Assembly (NCBI GenBank): GCA_963697705.1
Contig: CAVOPA010000004.1
Coordinates: forward strand, 223,236-287,235
Length of the DNA stretch: 64,000 bases
From: CAVUCH01 sp963697705
Lineage (GTDB): Bacteria > Acidobacteriota > Vicinamibacteria > Vicinamibacterales > JAENWD01
Direction of reading: 5' to 3'
In this document: in pieces, positions 28,190 through 35,789 of the stretch
Numbering within the stretch: the stretch's first letter is position 1
Layout: the number at the start of each line of letters is the position of its first letter
The notes under the pieces: model-generated
The model's database searches: none
What the model was told of the DNA's origin: nothing
Seen by the model: the letters and a program-made list of their open reading frames with translations, nothing else
Translations under genes and position numbers: made by a program

Positions 28190-29366
28190 CGCGGAAGACT
28201 GCCGGCCGGTACTGCTGGAGCACCTTCAGCCGCTCGTAGGTGTCGAATTGGTCCCAGAAGTCGAACGACACCTCCGCTGAGCCTTGGCGCGGGCCACTTA
28301 GCGCCTGCTCCACGAAGCGCAGCAATGTGCCACCGAAGTCGCGGCCGCGCAGACGGGCGAGCGCGGCGTCCTGTGACGCGACGACCCGCTCGTACAGCAC
28401 CGCATCGTCCAGCACGGCGTCGATGACGGCGGCGACGTGGACGGGGGCCCGATCCTCGTACAGCACGCCCGCCCCGTCCATCGTCGCGGGCACCGCGGTG
28501 GCGGCGTAGGCGACGACCGGCAGGCGCTTGTAGAACGCCTCGGTGAGGGGAACACAGAAGCCCTCGTGCTCGCTCGCCGAGAGGAACAGGTCGGCTACCT
28601 CGTAGTAGGCGACGAGCTCGCCGTTGGTTACGTGCCCAGGCAGGTAGACGTCTTTCGCGCCGAGGCGTCCGACGAGCCCGTGCAGCATCGCCAGATACGT
28701 TTCGAAGCCGCCGTAGGCGCCGACGACGATCAGCCGCGAGCGTGGGTTGAACTGGGTCTTGTACGCGTGAAAGATCCGGATCAGCTCATCGATCCGCTTG
28801 TTCGGGATGATCCGTCCGACGAACAGCAGGTTGACCCACTCGTCGTCGAAATCGCGCGCGATGAAGGCGTCAGCGGGCTCGTCGAGGTGCGAGAAGTCGG
28901 GCACCACGGGAAGCACGCCGGTCGCGCGGAAGCCGATCGCCTCGAGCTCCTGGCGGTTGAACTCCGAGTCGCCGAGGGCCAGCTCGCACCGCCGCACGTA
29001 CGCGGCGAGCTCGCGGCGGCCGAGGAAGCACAGCTCCACCAGCAGATCGTGCACGCCGACGAAGTACTCCGGCGGCGTGATGTTGTGGTAGATGAGCGCC
29101 ATCCGATCGGGCAGGGCGAAGGCTACCCGGGACGCCTTGGAGCCGATCGAGAAGTGGTGCAGCAGCAGGTTGTCCGGCGAGCTCGCCTCGAGGAGATCGC
29201 GGTAATCGCGCGTGCGATCCTCGAGGCGCGGATCCGCGGTCTCGCAGAAGATGTCGGACGTGTAGCCCGCCGCGCGGAGGACGCGCTGGATGCCGAGCAC
29301 CTCGTGACCGATCGCGTCGCCGTAGCCGAGCGTCGCGAGCACCTGGTGAACGGCCGGCCGCTTCAT
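28143..29366 (-). CDS. Glycosyltransferase family 4 (type B copy 1), C-terminus encoded by repeat
   Basis: From the ATG at 29366 the product is 407 residues: MKRPAVHQVLATLGYGDAI, IYHNITPPEYFVG, LGDSEFNRQELEAIGF, FVGRIIPNKRIDELIRIF and SEHEGFCVPLTEAFYKRLPVVAY with the GT4 Glu pair. It is a duplicate of the type B gene downstream, but with a longer C-terminal extension. The last residues, LPFRNSECGIRNSE, are translated from the GGAATTC heptad repeat, so the original end of the gene has been replaced or extended by the repeat. The start overlaps the stop of the type A gene by four bases. Confidence 0.87.
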   Translation of the reverse strand: MKRPAVHQVLATLGYGDAIGHEVLGIQRVLRAAGYTSDIFCETADPRLEDRTRDYRDLLEASSPDNLLLHHFSIGSKASRVAFALPDRMALIYHNITPPEYFVGVHDLLVELCFLGRRELAAYVRRCELALGDSEFNRQELEAIGFRATGVLPVVPDFSHLDEPADAFIARDFDDEWVNLLFVGRIIPNKRIDELIRIFHAYKTQFNPRSRLIVVGAYGGFETYLAMLHGLVGRLGAKDVYLPGHVTNGELVAYYEVADLFLSASEHEGFCVPLTEAFYKRLPVVAYAATAVPATMDGAGVLYEDRAPVHVAAVIDAVLDDAVLYERVVASQDAALARLRGRDFGGTLLRFVEQALSGPRQGSAEVSFDFWDQFDTYERLKVLQQYRPAVFRALPFRNSECGIRNSE

Positions 29367-30652
29367 GGCACGACCGCGCCCGCCGGAACACGAGCCGCCA
29401 CGTCCGCGGCGGGCGGCAGCGTGCGGCGGCGCCGCGCGAAGAACCCGGGCAGCGGCTCCATGCCGGCGCGGGGACGATCCCGCTCCTGCGCCAGGCGCTC
29501 CAGCATGTCGAGGTATTTCCGCTCGATCACGGGCCACGCGTAGTTGGCGCCGAAGTACGCGCGGCCGTTCCGCCCGAGCGCCTCCCGCAGCGTCCGCGCC
29601 GACGTGATGGCATGGAGCGTTTCCGCGAACTCGGCGAAGCTCTCGTAATACAGCCCCGCGCTGCTCCGGATCACCTGGCCCTTCAGCACGTCGCATTGCC
29701 CGTTGGCGAGCACCGGCTTGCCGATAGCCCAGGCTTCGAGCGCGACCATCGAGAGGCTCTCGAAGTACGAGGGCATGATCAGCAGGTCGGCCGCCGCGAT
29801 AGCGTCGAACTTCTGCTCGTCGGGGAGAAACCCGAGGTGGTGGATCCGAGGGTGCTTGGGGATCGGCAGGATTGTCTTGCCGACGAGCACCAGGTGGAGG
29901 TCGCCGCGCACGGTGCGGCTGTAGCGCTCGAAGAAGTCGAACAGCTCCGTGCAGCCCTTGTTCTCGTCGATCCGGCCGACGTAGATCGCAAAGGGCGCCG
30001 TTATACCGGAGTGCTGGCGGAATCGCTCGGCTCGCGGGCCCTCAGGCACGTCGGAGCCGACACCGACAACGACGCCCGGCACGTCGTCATTCTGAGCCAC
30101 GTGCCGGATCATCGCGCGTTCCTCGTGCGAGTTGTACATCAGCGCGCGCACACCGCGGAACACCGGCGCGAACACCGCCAGGCCGATGGCCGGGTCGCGC
30201 TCGGCGGTGGGCACGAGCACGGCGCGGTCGGGCACCGCCCGCGGTCCATGAAAGGCATGCCAGTACCGGTAGCTGAAGAAGATGAACCAGTCGTAAACCG
30301 TCCGGGAGTCGCGGACGTGGCGCAGCAGCGCGGGGCTGGTCGGACCCTCGGCATCGAGCCAGGCGAGCTCGTCCTCGATCGAGTGGGTGCGGTCGAACAC
30401 GGCTTCCTGCCGGCGCGCGAAGACGGTGACCGCGCGCTCGCGGGCCACGGGAAAGCGCCGCACCGGCACCCCGTGCACATCGCCGACGCCCGCGGGCAGC
30501 TCGTTGGCCCATGTGACGTAGTCGCGCGCGCACGTCGTGAGCACCTCCACCTCGTGGTGCCGTGACAGCCGCTCGGCCACGTAGCGCGCGTGCTGCTCGG
30601 CCCCGCCGTTGATGTCGGCGCCGTAGCGCTGAACCACGATCGCGAGCTTCAC
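29363..30652 (-). CDS. Glycosyltransferase family 4 (type A copy 1)
   Basis: The 429-residue GT-B enzyme begins MKLAIVVQRYGADINGGAEQH. It shows TTCARDYVTWANELP, IYVGRIDENKGCTELFDFF, and MPSYFESLSMVALEAWAIGKPVLANGQ, the expected donor-site region of GT4. It is similar along its length to the type A copy at 25364-26665. Translational overlaps of four bases on both sides (with the coiled-coil gene upstream and the type B gene downstream) show a tight unit. A role in assembling a surface glycan is inferred from context. Confidence 0.9.
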   Translation of the reverse strand: MKLAIVVQRYGADINGGAEQHARYVAERLSRHHEVEVLTTCARDYVTWANELPAGVGDVHGVPVRRFPVARERAVTVFARRQEAVFDRTHSIEDELAWLDAEGPTSPALLRHVRDSRTVYDWFIFFSYRYWHAFHGPRAVPDRAVLVPTAERDPAIGLAVFAPVFRGVRALMYNSHEERAMIRHVAQNDDVPGVVVGVGSDVPEGPRAERFRQHSGITAPFAIYVGRIDENKGCTELFDFFERYSRTVRGDLHLVLVGKTILPIPKHPRIHHLGFLPDEQKFDAIAAADLLIMPSYFESLSMVALEAWAIGKPVLANGQCDVLKGQVIRSSAGLYYESFAEFAETLHAITSARTLREALGRNGRAYFGANYAWPVIERKYLDMLERLAQERDRPRAGMEPLPGFFARRRRTLPPAADVAARVPAGAVVP

Positions 30653-31887
30653 TGCTCGTCGTCGTGGCCGCGGGTCGTGCCGGAGTCCGGCACTGCGCCG
30701 CCGTTGCTGTCGTCTGTGGCGCCGGGGTTCAGCACGGCCTCGCGATGTGGTCGGCTGTCATCGCTGGTGCCCGGGTTGAGCAGAGCGCCGCCGCTCTCTC
30801 TGTCGATTTGTGTATTCGAGCCCGCGTGGGTGTATGCACCCGAGCCGTCGGTGGTGCCCGGCTCTAACCGGACCCGTGAGTCCGCGTCGGTCTGCCTGTC
30901 GCCATCAGCATCCGGCTTCAGCCCGGCCGGTGGGTCTGTGTGGACCCCGCCAGCTTCATTTGCGCCGGGCCTCACGGCAGCGTCGCCAAACCCGCCGCGC
31001 GCCGCGTCACCCACCATGCTCTGCTCCCCTCCGCTCCGGCGGCCGCGCCGGCGGCGTCGGCGCCTGGTGCGAAGGCTGTCCCCCCCGGTGATCGGATCGA
31101 TGCCGCCCTGCGGCTCGGTGGCTGGATTGGACGCGACCTCCACGTCGCCCGCCGGCGTTTCGACCGGCGCTTGCGGGGCGCGTGCCTGCTGCTGAGAAGG
31201 CACTGGAGCGGGGCGCGCTTGTTGCTGTGGACGCTGGGGCGCAGGCGCCTGCGATTGCGGCCAGCGCGGTGGCGGCTGCTGGCCGCGGGAACTCTCGCCG
31301 CGTGGATCGCGTCTGCGCTCGTCGCGTCCCCGCCCACCCGACGCCTCTGGCGCGTACTGCACCACCGCCTCGAGCGCCCGTGCCCGGCGTTCGTTGAATT
31401 CCAGCCGGCTTTGCACCGACTCCAGCCGCATCTTCAGGTTCTTCACCTCGATGCTCGCCCGCGTCAGCTCGAGCACCAGGTTGTGCAGCAGCTCGAACTG
31501 CAGCGGCTGGTGCGCGTGCACGTACTGGTTGAACGCGGCCTGCCGGTGCAGCGTGCTCGAGAGGACGTTGGGGTTGAACAGCAGCTTCAGGAACGGATGC
31601 AGCAGCCGGCGAAAGAACCGGACAATCGCCTTGTCGGAATCGAAGAGCGTCGTGTCTTCGAACTGGTACAGGAACCCGGGCGGCAGGCTGGGACGCGATC
31701 GGAACTGCTCGAGCAGATCCGAGCGCACGCCGGTCGGATCAAGGAAGCGTTCGAGCTTCGCAGCGGCGAGCTCGCGGATCTGTTCCTCGGTGTAATCAAC
31801 GCCGCGCTTGTCGCGAATGCGCCCGCGGATCTGGCGCATGATCTGCTCGACATCGACCGAGTCGGCACGGATGGTGAAATCTGGCAT
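30649..31887 (-). CDS. Coiled-coil protein with disordered Arg-rich tail, glycosyltransferase-linked
   Basis: The 412-residue product has a folded N-terminal half. MPDFTIRADSVDVEQIMRQI is followed by an amphipathic region with FFRRLLHPFLKLLFN and a coiled coil (about 125-175; LVLELTRASIEVKNLKMRLESVQSRLEFNERRARALE). The C-terminal half is low complexity: Gln/Pro/Arg-rich (about 185-245), a basic block TRRRRRRRGRRSGGE, then repeated units such as LNPGTSDDSR, LNPGATDDSN and LEPGTTDGSG. I do not recognise a named family. The four-base overlap with a glycosyltransferase suggests it scaffolds or regulates the glycan enzymes. Confidence 0.75.
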   Translation of the reverse strand: MPDFTIRADSVDVEQIMRQIRGRIRDKRGVDYTEEQIRELAAAKLERFLDPTGVRSDLLEQFRSRPSLPPGFLYQFEDTTLFDSDKAIVRFFRRLLHPFLKLLFNPNVLSSTLHRQAAFNQYVHAHQPLQFELLHNLVLELTRASIEVKNLKMRLESVQSRLEFNERRARALEAVVQYAPEASGGRGRDERRRDPRGESSRGQQPPPRWPQSQAPAPQRPQQQARPAPVPSQQQARAPQAPVETPAGDVEVASNPATEPQGGIDPITGGDSLRTRRRRRRRGRRSGGEQSMVGDAARGGFGDAAVRPGANEAGGVHTDPPAGLKPDADGDRQTDADSRVRLEPGTTDGSGAYTHAGSNTQIDRESGGALLNPGTSDDSRPHREAVLNPGATDDSNGGAVPDSGTTRGHDDEQ

Positions 31888-31982
31888 GCACGGTACTCAT
31901 GCGGGCGCCCGCTGCCGCGGCTGCCGGTGCACCGGTGCTGCGGGGCGGGTACCCGGACGAACGGATACGAACACGGGGCATG

Positions 31983-32933
31983 TCAGATTCCAAGGAGCGG
32001 CCGGTAGATGATCGCCGCCGACACCACGCCCCAGAGCGCGACGCACAGCAGCAGCGGTCGATCCGCCAGCAGCAGTTCCGACGGGCTGCCTCCGCCTGCC
32101 TTCTGGTGCACCAGGTACAGGTAGCGGAAGATCCCGTAGAGAGGAAATGGAATCGTGAGCCCCAGCAGCGAGGTCCCGAAACGCTCGGCGGTCTCCGCAC
32201 TGGTGGCGTAGAGGATGTACGCCATCAGCGTGGACGCGGTGACCACCCCGATCATCTGATCCAGCAGGTACGGGCTGTACTCCTGCAGGATGCGTCGATG
32301 CCCTGACGCGCCCCCGGCCAGCAGCACCAGCTCATGGCGGCGCTTGCTGAGCGCGAGAAACAGGGCGAGCAGGATCGTGCACACGAGCAGCCACGGGCTG
32401 ATCGGCACGTGAATCACGAGAGCCCCGGCCGACACCCGGAGCACGAACCCAATCGCAATCGTCAGCGCGTCCATGATGACGACGTGCTTGAGCCACGCGG
32501 AGTAGAGCGCGAGCAGGACCACGTAGGCCGCGGCGTCGAGGAAGAAGCGCGCGTCGAGCCGATACGCGGCGGTGAGGGCGATGACGAGGATTACGCCGGC
32601 GGCCACGAGGGCCGTGCGCGGCGACAGCGCGCCTGACGCAATCGGGCGCCTGCACTTCAAGGGGTGCCGCGCGTCGGTCGCGCGGTCGGCGATGTCGTTG
32701 AGCAGGTACACGACGCCCGAGAGGGCGCAGAAAATCACGAACGCCGCGGCCGCCGTCATGGCGGCGGCCGGATCCAGGAGCCGCCGCCCGAAGACGAGGC
32801 CCGCGAAGACGAACAGGTTCTTCGTCCACTGGCCCGGGCGCAGCGAAATGAGCAAACTGAGTGCGACCGACCGGGGTGAACGGTCGGGCGGCGCTACCGA
32901 CACCGCAACTTCCGGGGAAGATCTGCGCGCCAC
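31983..32933 (-). CDS. UbiA-family prenyltransferase, decaprenyl-phosphate phosphoribosyltransferase-like
   Basis: From the GTG at 32933 the product is 316 residues, with about nine hydrophobic segments. It shows LRPGQWTKNLFVFAGLVFG, the first Asp-rich motif NDIADRATDARHPLKCRRPIASG, and the second region YSAWLKHVVIMDALTIAIGFVLR. These are features of the branch of UbiA that adds phosphoribose to polyprenyl phosphate (the mycobacterial arabinan donor pathway), rather than of quinone-forming UbiA. The frame is open much further upstream, but that part overlaps the STAS gene. It may supply a lipid-linked pentose donor for the neighbouring glycosyltransferases; that link is an inference. Confidence 0.85.
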   Translation of the reverse strand: MARRSSPEVAVSVAPPDRSPRSVALSLLISLRPGQWTKNLFVFAGLVFGRRLLDPAAAMTAAAAFVIFCALSGVVYLLNDIADRATDARHPLKCRRPIASGALSPRTALVAAGVILVIALTAAYRLDARFFLDAAAYVVLLALYSAWLKHVVIMDALTIAIGFVLRVSAGALVIHVPISPWLLVCTILLALFLALSKRRHELVLLAGGASGHRRILQEYSPYLLDQMIGVVTASTLMAYILYATSAETAERFGTSLLGLTIPFPLYGIFRYLYLVHQKAGGGSPSELLLADRPLLLCVALWGVVSAAIIYRPLLGI

Positions 32934-32950
32934 GGCAGCGCGAGGCGGGG

Positions 32951-33304
32951 TCAGGCCTTCGCCGACGGCTGGAAGCTCGCGACCGCGTCCTTCTCCAGGT
33001 CGAAGGTCTCGAACACGGTCAGCAGCTTTGTGATCGACAACAGGTCGGTGATGCGCTTGGTCAGGTTCACCAGCTTCAGGGCGCCGCCCTGGCGGCTCAC
33101 GGTGGTGTAAGTGCGAACGATCTCGCCGAGCCCCGCGCTGTCGATGTAGGGCACGCCTTCGAGGTTGAGCAGCAGGTTCTTCTGACCCTGGTGGATCAGG
33201 CTGTTGATCTTGTCCTTCAGAAGCTCGTCGCCCTCGCCGAGCGTCATCTTTCCCTTCAGGTCGAGAATCGTCACATCGCCAACGATCCGTTCCTCGATCT
33301 GCAT
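32951..33304 (-). CDS. STAS-domain protein (anti-sigma factor antagonist type)
   Basis: The ATG at 33304 has AAGGAG upstream and gives 117 residues: MQIEERIVGDVTILDLKGKM, NLLLNLEGVPYIDSAGLGEI and ALKLVNLTKRITDLLSITKL. Ser56, in the IDSAGLGE motif, is the residue phosphorylated in SpoIIAA/RsbV-like proteins. The length matches a single STAS domain. It would normally bind an anti-sigma kinase or a similar switch partner; none is present nearby. It lies 17 bases upstream of the UbiA-family gene on the same strand. Confidence 0.9.
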   Translation of the reverse strand: MQIEERIVGDVTILDLKGKMTLGEGDELLKDKINSLIHQGQKNLLLNLEGVPYIDSAGLGEIVRTYTTVSRQGGALKLVNLTKRITDLLSITKLLTVFETFDLEKDAVASFQPSAKA

Positions 33305-33426
33305 GTGGGTCTCCTTCGTCCGAACCGCTGTGGCCATCCGCGCCGGGCCGCAGCGAGGGAACCGCCGCGTCCAGAAATAGGCCCGCATCGTAGCGTACGG
33401 TGCGGGCAGCGTCAACGAACCGACAC

Positions 33427-33460
33427 AAAAAAGCGCCGCGCCCCACAAGGAGCGCGGCGC
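33427..33460 (-). terminator. Rho-independent terminator
   Basis: Read on the minus strand: stem GCGCCGCGC with GCGCGGCGC, a 10-base loop, then a run of six T (33427-33432 as A on the plus strand). It ends the rpsU/zinc-ribbon transcript. Confidence 0.88.
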
Positions 33461-33496
33461 CGCTCGGATTGACACGCCACTCGATGAAGTTGCCGT

Positions 33497-33802
33497 CTAG
33501 GCCCCGCTGGCGCCGACGAACTTTCGCTGTTGGAAGCACTCCTTGCAAAAGACCGGGCGGCCCTGGGTGGGCTTGAACGGAACGGTGGTTTCCTTGCCGC
33601 ATGCCGAGCAGTTGGTGGCGGTTTCGACCCGCTCCCGCATGCCGGATCCGGCAGGGCGACTGGCACGTTTGGCCTTGCACGCCTTGCAGCGTTTGGGCTC
33701 GTTCTTGAAGTTCTTGTCGGCGAAGAATGTCTGTTCCCCCGCCGTCCAGATGAACTCCGTGCCGCAATCGATACACGTCAGGTGCTTGTCCTGAAACTCC
33801 AT
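33497..33802 (-). CDS. Zinc-ribbon domain protein
   Basis: From the ATG at 33802 the product is 101 residues with four Cys pairs: CIDC (near residue 10), CKAC, CSAC and CKEC. These are two CxxC-x(n)-CxxC zinc ribbons, with FADKNFKNEPKRCKACK in between and FKPTQGRPVFCKECF at the end. This layout is common in small bacterial proteins next to or near ribosomal and translation genes. The longer frame to 33904 overlaps rpsU and is rejected. The gene lies 28 bases after rpsU and ends at a strong terminator. Nucleic-acid or ribosome binding is likely, but not shown. Confidence 0.85.
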   Translation of the reverse strand: MEFQDKHLTCIDCGTEFIWTAGEQTFFADKNFKNEPKRCKACKAKRASRPAGSGMRERVETATNCSACGKETTVPFKPTQGRPVFCKECFQQRKFVGASGA

Positions 33803-33830
33803 CGGTAGCCTTGCCTTTGCTCGTCGACTG

Positions 33831-34028
33831 TTACTCGAGCTCGCGCCGCATCTTCTTGCGGTTGCGCTTCCGCGCAAGGGCCTGCTTGGCCCGACGCTTG
33901 TCACCGGGTTTCAGGTAGAAGGAATGCTTCTTGATATCCTTGATGATATCTTCCTGCTGGACCTTCCGCTTGAACCGGCGGAGAGCGCTCTCGATGGACT
34001 CTCCCTCCTGCACTCGTACTTCAGCCAC
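33831..34028 (-). CDS. rpsU: 30S ribosomal protein S21
   Basis: The 65-residue basic protein MAEVRVQEGESIESALRRFK...KKMRRELE is S21 along its whole length. It starts at GTG (34026-34028). S21 helps the 30S subunit recognise mRNA starts. It heads a short transcript with the zinc-ribbon gene, from the promoter at 34117-34146 to the terminator at 33427-33460. Confidence 0.97.
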   Translation of the reverse strand: MAEVRVQEGESIESALRRFKRKVQQEDIIKDIKKHSFYLKPGDKRRAKQALARKRNRKKMRRELE

Positions 34029-34116
34029 GCGCGTACACCCCCTCCCGCGGCTGGATCTGGCCTGTAATGTCCCTGGCCGTTAGCCGAACGGTCTAGGCTA
34101 TCACAGGCAGCGACGG

Positions 34117-34146
34117 ATCCTAGGCTAAAGGCAGAGCTCTAGTCAA
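34117..34146 (-). promoter_or_regulatory. Promoter of rpsU
   Basis: On the minus strand: TTGACT (34146-34141), an 18-base spacer and TAGGAT (34122-34117), about 90 bases upstream of the rpsU GTG. Confidence 0.65.
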
Positions 34147-34164
34147 TACTGAAGAGAGGCTCTG

Positions 34165-34372
34165 TATTTCTTCCGTTCCGGGTGCCTGGTTCTGGGTTCC
34201 AGGCTGGGTTCCTGGTTCCGGGTTCGTTCCCGGTTCCGGGGTTCTCCCGTTCCAAGGTTCCGGGTGACGGGTTAGCTGCTCGTCGCCCTTCTCGCCCTCC
34301 ATCGCCTGCACTCCGAATTCAGAATTCCGCCGAACTCGCTCCGCACTCCGGATTCCGAATTCCGAACTACAC
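34165..34372. repeat. Two adjoining heptad arrays (GGGTTCC type, then GAATTCC type)
   Basis: 34178-34268 holds GGTTCCGGG-type units (the left-arm sequence also found at 48126 and 49974). 34305-34372 holds GAATTCCG-type units in right-arm orientation. They fill the 352-base gap between rpsU and purD and end within ten bases of the purD start codon. Confidence 0.8.
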
Positions 34373-34380
34373 TGCCCGCC

Positions 34381-35667
34381 ATGCGTCCTCGGGCGTCCGC
34401 GCTCATCCTTGGTGCCGGCGGGCGTGAACACGCCCTCGCCTGGCGGCTCGCGCGCGAGGTGGGCTCCGATTCGGTCACCTGTGCCCCGGGCAACCCGGGG
34501 ATGATTGGCGTCGCCAGAACCGAGCCGCTCGACTCGGCCGACCCCGCCGCCGCGGCCGCTCTCGCGACGCGGCTTGGCGTCGACCTCACGATCGTTGGTC
34601 CTGAGCTCCCCCTCAGCCGCGGCATAGTCGACCACTTCGCGAGCCTGGGCCTGCCGATTCTCGGGCCGACGCGCGCGGCGGCGGCACTCGAATCGAGCAA
34701 GACCTTTGCGAAGGCCTTCATGGCCCGTCATGGGGTGCCGACGGCTGCCTATCACGCGTGCGAGTCGGCCGACGAAGCGGTCGCGGTGCTCACCTCGGAG
34801 CGGTTCGGCTATCCCGTCGTGCTGAAGGCCGATGGCCTCGCCGCCGGCAAGGGCGTGGTGGTGGCGGCTGACGCGGCGACGGCCGACGCCACCGTGACGG
34901 CGATGATGCGCGAGCGGCGCTTCGGCGACGCCGGCGCGCGGGTCGTGATCGAGGAGTGCCTCGAGGGCGCAGAGCTGTCGTACTTCGTGCTGAGCGACGG
35001 CGAGCGCGTGGTGTCTTTCGGGTCGGCGCAGGATCACAAGCGTGTCTTCGACGGAGACCACGGTCCGAACACGGGCGGCATGGGCGCCTTTGCCCCCAGC
35101 CCGCTCTGCGACGCGGCGCTCGAGCGCCGGATCCTCGACGAGATAGTGGCGCCCGTGATTGCCGGGATGCGCGCCGAGGGCCACCCGTATCAGGGCTTTC
35201 TGTATTGCGGCCTCATGCTCACGCGATCGGGCCCGAAGGTGATCGAGTTCAACGTGCGGTTCGGCGATCCGGAAGCGCAGGTCGTGCTACCGCTCGTCGA
35301 CGGCGACCTGCTCGGCACGCTGGCCGCCGCCGCCGCCGGCGATCTCCGGGGGCAATCCGTGCGCCTCGTGAACGCCTGCACGGTGGGCGTGGTGCTCGCG
35401 TCGGCCGGATACCCCGATTCCGTAGACACAGGCCGCCCGATCACCGGCCTCGACCAGGCCGCGTTGGTTCCGGACGTCACCGTGTTCCATGCTGGAACCG
35501 CGCGTGTTGACGGCCGCATCGTCACCGCGGGAGGCCGAGTGCTGACGGTCGTCGGCCGCGGCCCGGACTACGCCGCCGCCATGTCGCGCGCGTACGCCGC
35601 GGTCGAGCGCATCCACTTCGACGGCATGCACGTCCGCACGGACATTGGCCGGAAAGCCATTCCGTAG
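34381..35667 (+). CDS. purD: Phosphoribosylamine-glycine ligase
   Basis: The 428-residue ATP-grasp enzyme shows LILGAGGREHALAWRL at the N-terminus, TIVGPELPLSRGIVD, VVLKADGLAAGKGVVVA (ATP-binding), FGSAQDHKRVFDGDHGPNTGGMGAFAPSP and FNVRFGDPEAQVVLP. Length is normal. It makes glycinamide ribonucleotide in step 2 of purine synthesis. It is separated by mtaB, rlmN and the M16 gene from the main pur cluster. The start codon is directly preceded by a heptad array, so its ribosome site is not evident. Confidence 0.97.
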   Translation: MRPRASALILGAGGREHALAWRLAREVGSDSVTCAPGNPGMIGVARTEPLDSADPAAAAALATRLGVDLTIVGPELPLSRGIVDHFASLGLPILGPTRAAAALESSKTFAKAFMARHGVPTAAYHACESADEAVAVLTSERFGYPVVLKADGLAAGKGVVVAADAATADATVTAMMRERRFGDAGARVVIEECLEGAELSYFVLSDGERVVSFGSAQDHKRVFDGDHGPNTGGMGAFAPSPLCDAALERRILDEIVAPVIAGMRAEGHPYQGFLYCGLMLTRSGPKVIEFNVRFGDPEAQVVLPLVDGDLLGTLAAAAAGDLRGQSVRLVNACTVGVVLASAGYPDSVDTGRPITGLDQAALVPDVTVFHAGTARVDGRIVTAGGRVLTVVGRGPDYAAAMSRAYAAVERIHFDGMHVRTDIGRKAIP

Positions 35668-35765
35668 TTCGGACTGCGGAATGCGGAGTTCGGAATTAGT
35701 TCCGAATTCGGAGGGCGGAGTGCGGACGTAGTGCGGAGTGCAGGAATTGTTCAGTGCGGATTGGG
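35666..35765. repeat. Heptad array, GGAATTC type (left-arm orientation)
   Basis: Begins at the purD stop codon: GCGGAATGCGGAGTTCGGAA and onward to GGAGTGCAGGAATTG. The order of variant units matches the left arm at 27884-27965. Confidence 0.8.
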
Positions 35766-35789
35766 GCGTCGGGATTTGGGTGAGTCTGC

